From: a virus
IMG/VR virus record: IMGVR_UViG_3300044846_000186
Span: 1 to 23,561 of that record
DNA length: 23,561 bases
Direction: 5' to 3' (one strand)
In this document: positions 6,844 through 13,899 of the stretch, piece by piece
Numbering within the stretch: the first letter of the stretch is position 1
Layout of the letters: every line of letters begins with the position of its first letter
Translations under genes and position numbers: made by a program
Notes under the pieces: generated by a model
Told to the model about the DNA's origin: nothing
Seen by the model: only the letters and a program-made list of their open reading frames with translations
Database searches by the model: none

Positions 6844-8897
6844 TGATTAGTACTGAAATATACATCGAAGAACAGAAGATTGATTTATTGCAGGATATAT
6901 CTACCGAGTTTACTTATGCCATTGACGATGTAAGTGAGTTCGGTAGTCGCAATACATCTTATAGCAAAACAATAAGCGTTCCAGGAACGGCAAACAATAA
7001 CCTTATCTTTGGGTACATCTTCGAACTTAACAATGCTAACTTTACCGATAATACCTTACCAAACGTAGGGTATAACTTTAATGTAACTAAACAAGCTAAC
7101 TGCAAAATCTTTATCGACAAGGTGCAGATATTTAAAGGCACTTTACGAATATTGGAAATAGTTATAGACAAAGAAACTATTGAATACCAATGTAGTGTTG
7201 TAGGGGAACTTGGTGGGTTTATTAATCAGTTAGGAAATAAGCGTTTAGAAGATTTAGATTTTAGTGCTTACAACCATACTTATAGCGTAGCTAATATTAG
7301 TAATAGTTGGAATAATGCAGGGGGTTCTGGTTATTACTATCCGCTTATAGATTACGGAAACGTAAGTACAGGACAATACGGAGTAATTAAAAAGGACTTC
7401 CAATATACAACGTTTAGACCTGCTTTGTATGTTAAGGAGTATATGCAAAAGATATTTGCAGGAACAAATTATACTTTTAGTTGCCCGTTCTTTGATACGG
7501 CTTTATTTAAGAGGCTTATTATACCGCATAACCAAACAAACATTTCTACTCTAAATAATACAAGCCTTAACGCAGCAGCCAAGTTAATTACTATAAATAC
7601 AAACCTTAGTTCTATTGTAGAATATACAATGGTAACGGCAGGTAGCTTTACACTTGACGGCTTAGGGCAGTTATTTACTTATACAAGTGGGGTAACTATT
7701 ACAACAGATATACAAGTTTTATTAAGAGGAAACGTAACATTTTACAATCTACCTTTGCCAAACTTTTCTGTTGTACTTAAAAAGAATAACGTACAAATAG
7801 GAAGACAAGATTTTGATGCAAGTGTTAGTAGCTTTTTTAATTGCGAGTTTACTGCAAGTGGGATAACCTTTGCTAACACCGACTATATGCAAGTTGAAAT
7901 AGTAGCTAACGGGGTTATCCTTGATATTACATTAGGAGAACTTGGTGTAACTACAAGCACACCTACGCAAGTCCAGGTAAACTTAGGAGAAACAATTAAG
8001 GTTAACGATATTATTCCTAAAGGTATATTTCAAACAGATTTCTTTTTAAGCATTGTTAAGATGTTTAACCTTTACGTTTATGAGAATAAGTTTAACGACA
8101 AGGAATTGGTTATTAGTCCGTATGTGGACTTTTATCCTGAGGTATCAGCTACGGCAGAAGATTGGACTAACAAAGTAGATCGTGCAAAGCCTATAAGCAT
8201 AAAGCCAATGAGTGAGGTTAATGCTCGTTACTATAACTATAAGTTTAAAGCGGATAATGATTTCTACGGAGAAAACTATCGCAAGAAGTACACCGAAGGT
8301 TATGGAGATTTTATTTACGATACTGAATTTGACTTTGTAAAAGAAACCGACACTTTAGAAGTTATATTTGCTGCATCTGTATTATTCCAACAAAACGGAG
8401 AGGACAAAGTATTCCCTGCTATCTATAAAAAGTCAAACACAAATAGTGCAGAGGATAGAATGGAGAGCATTATTCGTATAATGCAGACCAAGAAAATAAC
8501 AGGTGTTGGGAGTTGGAAAATAATGGATACAACATCAACTTTAGGAACTTTTACAAGCTATGGTTATGCAGGACACTTAGACGACCCTATTAACCCTACT
8601 AATGACATAAACTTTGGCGCACCTAAAGAACTACAATTTAACCCTAATAGCTACCCAAGTACAAACGTATTTAATGCCTTTCATAGTCCTTACCTTGCAG
8701 AAATAACAAGCAAGGATAGTAAGCTATTAACTTGTTTTGGTTTATTGGATATTGTAGACATTTTTAATTTAGATTTTAGTAAGTATGTATTTATAGACGG
8801 GGTATTGTTTAGGCTTAACAAAGTCGAGAACTTTAACCCAATGGAATACAACACTACTAAATTATCATTTCTTAAAGTAATAGAAACATCATACTAA
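6843..8897 (+). CDS. Putative tail tip / hub structural protein
   Basis: This large 684-residue protein has an N-terminus (IDLLQDISTEFTYAIDDVSEFGSRNTSYSKTI, about residues 13-45) that resembles the start of Bacteroidota phage tail proteins whose 'RNTSYSKTI' block is followed by a 'PGT-x-NN' turn. The middle is long beta-rich sequence with many Asn, Thr and Ser. The C-terminus (TSKDSKLLTCFGLLDIVDIFNLDF) is more compact. A Tal/hub-like role is inferred. It is coupled on both sides by one-base TAATG overlaps, to the 404-residue tail protein and to the tape measure, which supports a common tail-tip complex. No hydrolase motif is recognised. Confidence 0.5.
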   Translation: MISTEIYIEEQKIDLLQDISTEFTYAIDDVSEFGSRNTSYSKTISVPGTANNNLIFGYIFELNNANFTDNTLPNVGYNFNVTKQANCKIFIDKVQIFKGTLRILEIVIDKETIEYQCSVVGELGGFINQLGNKRLEDLDFSAYNHTYSVANISNSWNNAGGSGYYYPLIDYGNVSTGQYGVIKKDFQYTTFRPALYVKEYMQKIFAGTNYTFSCPFFDTALFKRLIIPHNQTNISTLNNTSLNAAAKLITINTNLSSIVEYTMVTAGSFTLDGLGQLFTYTSGVTITTDIQVLLRGNVTFYNLPLPNFSVVLKKNNVQIGRQDFDASVSSFFNCEFTASGITFANTDYMQVEIVANGVILDITLGELGVTTSTPTQVQVNLGETIKVNDIIPKGIFQTDFFLSIVKMFNLYVYENKFNDKELVISPYVDFYPEVSATAEDWTNKVDRAKPISIKPMSEVNARYYNYKFKADNDFYGENYRKKYTEGYGDFIYDTEFDFVKETDTLEVIFAASVLFQQNGEDKVFPAIYKKSNTNSAEDRMESIIRIMQTKKITGVGSWKIMDTTSTLGTFTSYGYAGHLDDPINPTNDINFGAPKELQFNPNSYPSTNVFNAFHSPYLAEITSKDSKLLTCFGLLDIVDIFNLDFSKYVFIDGVLFRLNKVENFNPMEYNTTKLSFLKVIETSY

Positions 8898-10639
8898 TGG
8901 CACAAGAGAACGTAGGTATAAATATACAGGTTGGCGGTAACCAAGACCAAGCATTAGGCTCGTTAAAAGCGCAGTTAAGAGAGGCAACGGCTGAGGTAAC
9001 AAAACTATCTGAGCAGTTTGGAGCAAGTAGCAAGGAAGCCGTAAACGCAGCAAAGAGGGCAGCAGAACTTAAAGACCAAATCGGAGATGCTAAAAGTTTA
9101 ATTGATGCCTTTAATCCAGATGCTAAGTTTAAAGCCTTAACTGCTTCGCTTAGTGGTGTAGCCGGTGGCTTTAGTGCTTTACAAGGTGCAACTGCTTTAT
9201 TTGGTAAAGAGAATGAGGACTTACAGAAAACTTTACTTAAAGTAAATTCTGCTATGGCTTTATCACAAGGCTTACAAGCAGTAGGGGAAAGTATTGATAG
9301 CTTTAAGCAATTAGGTACAGTTATTAAAACGCAGGTAGTAAGTGCGTTCTCTACTTTAAGAGGTGCTTTAATCGCAACGGGAATTGGTGCTTTAGCAATC
9401 GGAATTGGGTTAGTGGCTGCTAACTTTGACAAAGTAAAGAAGGCGGTACTAAGTTTAGTTCCAGGACTTGCACAAGTTGGAACGTTCTTTAGTAGCATCA
9501 TTACAAAAGTAACTGATTTTGTAGGGGTAACATCACAAGCAGAACGTGCTTTGGCTTCTTTAGAAAAAACAACTAAGCGAGGTAATGAAGGTATTGAGGC
9601 AAGAATTAAAGTACTTACTGCACAAGGCGGTAAGGAAAAAGAGATATACGCACTTAGCAAACAACAAGGCGAAAACGAACTTACTTTTTTAAGGGCAAAG
9701 CTAAAAACTAAGGAAGGTTTAAACGAAGAGGAACTTAAGAAGTTTAGGAGTTTAAAAACAGAACAAGCGGTTTTAGATGCCCAAGAACAAAAGAGGCAAC
9801 AAGATGTATTAAAAGAAAATGCTAAAGCAGGAGCAGATGCAAGTAAAGAAGCAGATGCAAGACGTAAAGCTGAAGCAGAAAAAAGAAAAGCAGAAGAGGA
9901 AAGGCTAAGCGAGGAATTATTAAAGACACAACAAGACCGAAGGAAGCTACTTGCAGAAGATAACTTAGTAACGCAAGACCAAGTTGCTCAGGATAAAAAA
10001 GATGCAGAAGAGAAGGCTAAAAAAGAGCAAGAAGCAATAGATAATGAAAGGATAGCAAACCAAAAAGCAGTTATGTCTACTATGACTAACTTCGCTTTAC
10101 AAGGTATACAAGAGCAACAAAACTTAGCAAAGACACAAGCTGAAATTGACAGGATTGCTACCGAAAACAAGTTAAAAGAACTTGAATTACAAAAGCAAGG
10201 TGCTATGGCTGCCCTTGATGCAGTTGCAACTATTATAGATCAAAATAGCGTTGCAGGTAAAGCTATCGCAGTTGCTAAGGCGGTTATGTCTACTTACGAA
10301 GGTGCAACTAAAGCGTTAGGTGCTTATCCCCCACCATTCGGAGCGATTGCAGCAGCAGCCACAGTTGCAGCAGGATTGGCAAACGTTAAAAGGATTGTTT
10401 CTACAAATATACCTTCAGCAAGAGGAACTGGAAGCGTAGGGGGTGGAGCAAGTGCGCCAAGCATTAATTCAGCAGCACCAATAACACCGCCACAACCTCA
10501 AGCAGCGACTACTAATTTAAGTAGCCAGACAATTAACGCAATAGGCAACCAAGCCATTAGAAGCTATGTTGTAGAAAGCGATGTAACAAGTAACCAACAA
10601 AGAATTGCAGCTATTCAGCAAAGAGCAAGGTTCGGTTAA
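8897..10639 (+). CDS. Tail tape measure protein
   Basis: This 580-residue protein sets tail length and later helps DNA entry. It shows the usual layout: a helical N-terminus, a hydrophobic glycine/alanine-rich segment (about 156-176: GALIATGIGALAIGIGLVAA), a long charged coiled coil (about 210-440, rich in A, E, K and Q), a second alanine-rich hydrophobic stretch near 475-495, and a low-complexity C-terminal tail. The block NSVAGKAIAVAKAVMSTYEGATKAL followed by PPPFGAIAAAAT is typical of Bacteroidota tape measures. At about 0.15 nm per residue the tail would be near 85-90 nm. It starts on the ATG of a TAATG overlap, and its stop lies within the first repeated 36-nt element. Confidence 0.85.
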   Translation: MAQENVGINIQVGGNQDQALGSLKAQLREATAEVTKLSEQFGASSKEAVNAAKRAAELKDQIGDAKSLIDAFNPDAKFKALTASLSGVAGGFSALQGATALFGKENEDLQKTLLKVNSAMALSQGLQAVGESIDSFKQLGTVIKTQVVSAFSTLRGALIATGIGALAIGIGLVAANFDKVKKAVLSLVPGLAQVGTFFSSIITKVTDFVGVTSQAERALASLEKTTKRGNEGIEARIKVLTAQGGKEKEIYALSKQQGENELTFLRAKLKTKEGLNEEELKKFRSLKTEQAVLDAQEQKRQQDVLKENAKAGADASKEADARRKAEAEKRKAEEERLSEELLKTQQDRRKLLAEDNLVTQDQVAQDKKDAEEKAKKEQEAIDNERIANQKAVMSTMTNFALQGIQEQQNLAKTQAEIDRIATENKLKELELQKQGAMAALDAVATIIDQNSVAGKAIAVAKAVMSTYEGATKALGAYPPPFGAIAAAATVAAGLANVKRIVSTNIPSARGTGSVGGGASAPSINSAAPITPPQPQAATTNLSSQTINAIGNQAIRSYVVESDVTSNQQRIAAIQQRARFG

Positions 10640-10669
10640 ATGATAACAATTTAAAACCATTAATATTTA
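10634..10669 (+). repeat. 36-nt intergenic element, copy A
   Basis: The 13-mer GGTTAAATGATAA (10634-10646), a 12-nt spacer and the 11-mer ATTAATATTTA (10659-10669) recur with identical lengths at 11250-11285. The element begins in the last codons of the tape measure gene and ends 5 nt before the ATG at 10675. It may be a phage-specific promoter (its 3' box resembles a -7 element) or an RNA processing or translation signal. Confidence 0.65.
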
Positions 10670-10674
10670 GAAAT

Positions 10675-11259
10675 ATGGACTTACCTGTTTATTTATTAGA
10701 CATTAGCGAGGATATGAATGACGATGCCGAAGTGGACTATGTGGCACTCGTAGACAAACCTGCTATTCAAAAGAATTGGAATGCCTTTAAAAACCAACAA
10801 CGCTTTGAAGTGGTTAGCGAAGATAAGCGTATTATTTCTGGACCTCTTATGTTGGCTGACGTACCTATTTTTCGCAGCGATGCTACTTACGGCGATTACT
10901 ATGTGGTGTTCTCTAAAGATACTATTTTTAAGATTGCGCAAAAGTTTTTCAAAAGAGGCTACCAGTCAAACGTAAACTTAATGCACTCCCCTGACCAACA
11001 AGTAGAAGGGGTTACTATGTTTGAAAGTTTTATTACAGATCAAAGCAGAGGCATACAACCAATGAAAGGATTTGAAGATGCACCTGACGGGTCTTGGTTT
11101 GGTTCTTTTAAAGTAGACAACGAAGATGTATGGAACGATGTTAAAGAGGGTAAATTTAAAGGCTTTAGCGTAGAAGGATTGTTTACCTACAAGACAAAGC
11201 CAAGCAAAGAACAAGAACTTATGAATGCAATTAAGGAAATATTGCAACGGGTTAAATGA
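10675..11259 (+). CDS. Prohead protease, XkdF-like
   Basis: This 194-residue protein resembles the XkdF-type serine protease family (Peptidase_S78_2), which processes scaffold and capsid proteins during head maturation. Seen features are NVNLMHS with a candidate catalytic H104, and GKFKGFSVEGLF with a candidate nucleophile S165 preceded by DVWNDVKEG, the usual context of this family. The start ATG lies 5 nt after the ATTAATATTTA box. The scaffold-like and major capsid genes follow, as expected for a protease-scaffold-capsid unit. The family assignment is fairly confident; proteolytic activity is inferred. Confidence 0.75.
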   Translation: MDLPVYLLDISEDMNDDAEVDYVALVDKPAIQKNWNAFKNQQRFEVVSEDKRIISGPLMLADVPIFRSDATYGDYYVVFSKDTIFKIAQKFFKRGYQSNVNLMHSPDQQVEGVTMFESFITDQSRGIQPMKGFEDAPDGSWFGSFKVDNEDVWNDVKEGKFKGFSVEGLFTYKTKPSKEQELMNAIKEILQRVK

Positions 11260-11285
11260 TAAACAAAATCTTTTATTAATATTTA
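11250..11285 (+). repeat. 36-nt intergenic element, copy B
   Basis: GGTTAAATGATAA (11250-11262), a 12-nt spacer and ATTAATATTTA (11275-11285) match copy A exactly in both blocks and in spacing. Here the first block overlaps the end of the protease gene in a different codon frame from copy A, so shared coding cannot explain the identity. The 3' block ends 10 nt before the ATG at 11296. Confidence 0.65.
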
Positions 11286-11295
11286 AACAAAAAGA

Positions 11296-11886
11296 ATGAT
11301 GAACGCAAAAGATGCAATTATGCAAATTAGGGCTTTATTCGAAGATATGCCACAAGTAGAAGCACCTGCTCCTGCTGAAGCACCTATCGAGGAAGTACCT
11401 GTTACATTCGCAGAATATAGCCTTATGGATGGTACAAAGGTTATGATTAGCGAATTAGCTATCGGTGGCGAAGTTACTTTAGCAGACGGAAGTCCTGCTC
11501 CTGTTGGCGAACACCAATTAGCAGACGGCACTAAAATTGTTTTAGACGAAGACGCTAAAATCTTATCTATTGAAACCCCAGAAGCAGAAGCTAAAGAAGC
11601 TGACGAAAACCCTGCTGAAATGGGTAAAAAGTATGATGAGAAAATGGCTGACGAAATTACAAACTTAGTAGCTGAAAACGAAAATCTTAAAACACAAGTA
11701 GCACAATTAGAGGCAAAAGTTAAGAATGGCTTTAGTCAAGTAGCTGAATTAATAGAAGCACTTACAAAGACACCTAACGCTGAACCTATTGCGCAACCAA
11801 AAAACAACTTTTCTGCTAACGTAACTACAAAGGAAATGAAGTACGATAGATTAGAAAAATTTAGAAACGCTTTATTAAACAAATAA
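11296..11886 (+). CDS. Putative capsid scaffolding protein
   Basis: This 196-residue, strongly acidic protein lies between the protease and the major capsid gene, the classic scaffold position. After a short helix it has an alanine/proline/glutamate-rich linker (residues about 20-35), then two repeat-like beta segments (SLMDGTKVMISELAIGGEV and HQLADGTKIVLDEDAKIL). Next is a coiled coil at about 115-155 (ADEITNLVAENENLKTQVAQLEAKV), and a basic C-terminus (MKYDRLEKFRNALLNK) that could bind the capsid protein. Two ATG codons stand in tandem (11296 and 11299). GCT-type codons are frequent, as in the capsid gene. No enzymatic motif is present, and a minor virion protein is the alternative. Confidence 0.65.
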   Translation: MMNAKDAIMQIRALFEDMPQVEAPAPAEAPIEEVPVTFAEYSLMDGTKVMISELAIGGEVTLADGSPAPVGEHQLADGTKIVLDEDAKILSIETPEAEAKEADENPAEMGKKYDEKMADEITNLVAENENLKTQVAQLEAKVKNGFSQVAELIEALTKTPNAEPIAQPKNNFSANVTTKEMKYDRLEKFRNALLNK

Positions 11887-11898
11887 AAATAAAATAAA

Positions 11899-12852
11899 AT
11901 GGGATTTGATGTATCTGCATTAGCAAACTATACAAAAGAAAACGAAGCTCTACTTGTAACTTCATCTGTATTGGGTGCAAAAACTGCTGCTCTTATTAAG
12001 AGCGCTGGAAATATTATGGTTGGCGTTAAGAGTTCTGAGAAGATAAATATTTTAAGCACAGACGCTATCTTCCAAGATGGTGCTTCTTGTGGCTTTAATG
12101 CTTCTGGTTCTACTACCTTTACTCAACGTACTGTAACTCCTGGTAAAATTAAAGTAAACGAAGCTTTATGTCCTAAAGACCTTGAAGCAAAGTATTTACA
12201 AAAAGCTTTACCTACTGGTTCTATGTATGACAGTATTCCTTTCGAGCAAGAGTATAGCGAAAAGAAAGCTAAGACAATCGCTGCTCAATTAGAAACTGCG
12301 TTATGGACTGGAGACACTTCAAGTGTGAATGTTAACCTTAACCGCTTTGATGGTCTTGTAAAATTAATCGGTGCTGCTTCAGGTGTTGTTGCTGCTAACG
12401 CTTCAACTTTTATTTCAGGTGCGCCTTTATCAAGCATTACTGCTGCAAACGTAATCTCTATCTTTGATGGTGTTTACCAAGCAATCCCTGCACAAGTTGT
12501 AGCGGCTGACGATATGACTATCTTCTGCGGTCAAGATTTATTTAGAACTTACACTGTTGCTCTTAAAAATAGCGGTAGCTTCAATTACCAAATTGATGTG
12601 AAAGCTGATAGCGAATTTGTACTTCCTGGTACTACAATTAAAGTAATTGCAGTTGCAGGTCTTAACGGAACAAACAAAGTTTACGCTATGCGTTTAAGCA
12701 ATATGTTCTTAGGTACTGACTTATTGAACGAAGAAGAGAAGTTTGAAATTTTCTATGCTAAAGAAGCTGACCAAGTACGTTTCGTATCTGAGTTTAAGAT
12801 GGGTGTAAACATTGCATTCCCTGACGAAGTAGTGAAGTTTATCCTTGCATAA
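11899..12852 (+). CDS. Major capsid protein
   Basis: The 317-residue product is inferred to be the HK97-fold major capsid protein from position (protease, scaffold, then this gene), length, and composition: rich in Ala, Val, Gly and Thr with no membrane segments. It contains a helical stretch SEKKAKTIAAQLETALWTG near residues 128-146, a region that reads like the spine helix of the fold, and ends NIAFPDEVVKFILA. Codon choice is skewed to GCT, GTT, CTT and AAC, which fits high expression. The leader is purely A/T (AAATAAAAATAAAATAAA) with no Shine-Dalgarno sequence. A strong terminator begins 7 nt after the gene. Confidence 0.75.
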   Translation: MGFDVSALANYTKENEALLVTSSVLGAKTAALIKSAGNIMVGVKSSEKINILSTDAIFQDGASCGFNASGSTTFTQRTVTPGKIKVNEALCPKDLEAKYLQKALPTGSMYDSIPFEQEYSEKKAKTIAAQLETALWTGDTSSVNVNLNRFDGLVKLIGAASGVVAANASTFISGAPLSSITAANVISIFDGVYQAIPAQVVAADDMTIFCGQDLFRTYTVALKNSGSFNYQIDVKADSEFVLPGTTIKVIAVAGLNGTNKVYAMRLSNMFLGTDLLNEEEKFEIFYAKEADQVRFVSEFKMGVNIAFPDEVVKFILA

Positions 12853-12858
12853 TTTATC

Positions 12859-12887
12859 GGGGGATTGAAATATATCCCCCATTTTTT
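12859..12887 (+). terminator. Intrinsic terminator after the capsid gene
   Basis: GGGGGAT (12859-12865) pairs perfectly with ATCCCCC (12874-12880) around an 8-nt loop, followed by a run of six T at 12882-12887. It lies between the capsid gene and the next abundant-protein gene. Confidence 0.85.
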
Positions 12888-12910
12888 CAAACTAATTTAA
12901 TTCAAACAAT

Positions 12911-13432
12911 ATGCCTTGCGCTTTAACTCAAAATTATACCTTAGATTGTAAAGACAGTTTAGGTGGTATTACTGAGGTTTATTTCATAGCAGCAGCAGAT
13001 GTTACTTCTACAACAGAAGCAAGTGGTGTAATTACCGCTTTAGTAAAAGCATCTGGCAAGAGGTTCTATAAGTACGAACTTGTAAAAGGCACTTCTCAAT
13101 TAGTTGAGAATGTTAATGCAAACGTACAAAACGGAACTATCTTTTATGCTCCTGAATTGACCATAGTATTAAACAAATTACAAGCTAACACAAGAAACGA
13201 AATTTTATTGTTGGCTCAAAACACTTTAGTAGCAGTTGCAAAAGATAATAACAATGCATTCTGGTACTTAGGTAAAACAAGAGGCTTAGACCTTACCGCA
13301 GGTAACTCTGGTACAGGTACGGCTGAAGGCGATAGAAGTGGTTACACTTTGACCTTTACAGGTGCAGAAGCTGCCCTTGCTCCAGCAGTTAATTCAACTG
13401 TTGCTGCAGCTTTATTGACACCGGGAACTTAG
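12911..13432 (+). CDS. Putative tail tube / abundant virion protein
   Basis: This 173-residue, mostly beta-strand protein has a central block FYKYELVKGTSQLVENVNAN, then NGTIFYAPELTIVLNKL, and a C-terminal DRSGYTLTFTGAEAALAP. Together they resemble a family often found next to the capsid gene in Bacteroidota phages and prophages. 'GYTLTFTG' near the end is like the late strand of tail-tube folds. It stands alone between two strong terminators, so it is probably expressed separately and at high level, fitting a tube or decoration subunit. The tube role is a guess based on fold pattern and expression context. The leader is A/T-rich (TTTAATTCAAACAAT). Confidence 0.5.
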   Translation: MPCALTQNYTLDCKDSLGGITEVYFIAAADVTSTTEASGVITALVKASGKRFYKYELVKGTSQLVENVNANVQNGTIFYAPELTIVLNKLQANTRNEILLLAQNTLVAVAKDNNNAFWYLGKTRGLDLTAGNSGTGTAEGDRSGYTLTFTGAEAALAPAVNSTVAAALLTPGT

Positions 13433-13457
13433 GTTGTTTTGGTTTTGTATATAGATA

Positions 13458-13487
13458 CCCTCGCCTTTAATTAGGTGGGGGTTTTTT
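13458..13487 (+). terminator. Intrinsic terminator after the tube-like gene
   Basis: CCCTCGCCT (13458-13466) pairs with AGGTGGGGG (13473-13481), nine pairs including two G-T, around a 6-nt loop TTAATT. A run of six T follows at 13482-13487. It separates the tube-like gene from the portal operon. Confidence 0.85.
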
Positions 13488-13489
13488 AT

Positions 13490-13519
13490 TTTGCAAACAA
13501 TCGCAATAGTTTATATTTA
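13490..13519 (+). promoter_or_regulatory. Promoter-like TTTG-N18-TATATTTA before a GTG start
   Basis: TTTG (13490-13493) and TATATTTA (13512-13519) are 18 nt apart, close to the Bacteroidota consensus, with the last -7 base changed from G to A. The box ends 5 nt before the GTG at 13525, the same geometry as at 4961-4974. A leaderless message for the portal operon is predicted. Confidence 0.5.
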
Positions 13520-13524
13520 TAGTT

Positions 13525-13899
13525 GTGATAAGATTAATTAAGGGGCAAACCCAAAACATAATACTTACCTTGACTGAAAAGCAGCTTTTAACAAGCCCGA
13601 ACTATCTATTCATTTTTGAGAATAGAAGCACTAACACGGAAATAAAGTTTGTAAGGCTTAACAATACAGACATAAGTGCTTACAAGGAACGTTACAATGA
13701 GTTTAGCATTGTAGTTAATAGCTTTTTTAATACGGCTTTAAACGGGCAATACACCTACACAATCTACGAACAAGCAAGTACATCAAACCTAAACCCGACA
13801 GGCTTAAACCTGCTTGAAAGCGGCATTATGGAACTTGAGGGTACGACTATATCATTCACAGAATACGAAACAACAAGCACATTCACAATTAGACAATAA
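13525..13899 (+). CDS. Conserved phage protein of unknown function
   Basis: This 124-residue protein starts at a GTG (MIRLIKGQTQNIILTLTEKQL). It is beta-rich, with FIFENRSTNTEIKFVRL, YNEFSIVV and GQYTYTIYEQ, and resembles an immunoglobulin-like or small virion domain that recurs in Bacteroidota phages. I cannot name a function. There is no signal peptide or membrane segment. The GTG lies 5 nt after a TATATTTA box downstream of a terminator, so this gene heads the portal transcription unit. Its last base is the first base of the portal ATG (TAATG). Confidence 0.65.
   Translation: MIRLIKGQTQNIILTLTEKQLLTSPNYLFIFENRSTNTEIKFVRLNNTDISAYKERYNEFSIVVNSFFNTALNGQYTYTIYEQASTSNLNPTGLNLLESGIMELEGTTISFTEYETTSTFTIRQ

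Noticed and set aside
8872-9660. Long minus-strand frame opposite the tape measure gene
   Set aside because: It is an alanine/serine/proline/leucine-rich antisense shadow of the A/K/E-rich tape measure coding sequence, with no start context or neighbours on that strand.
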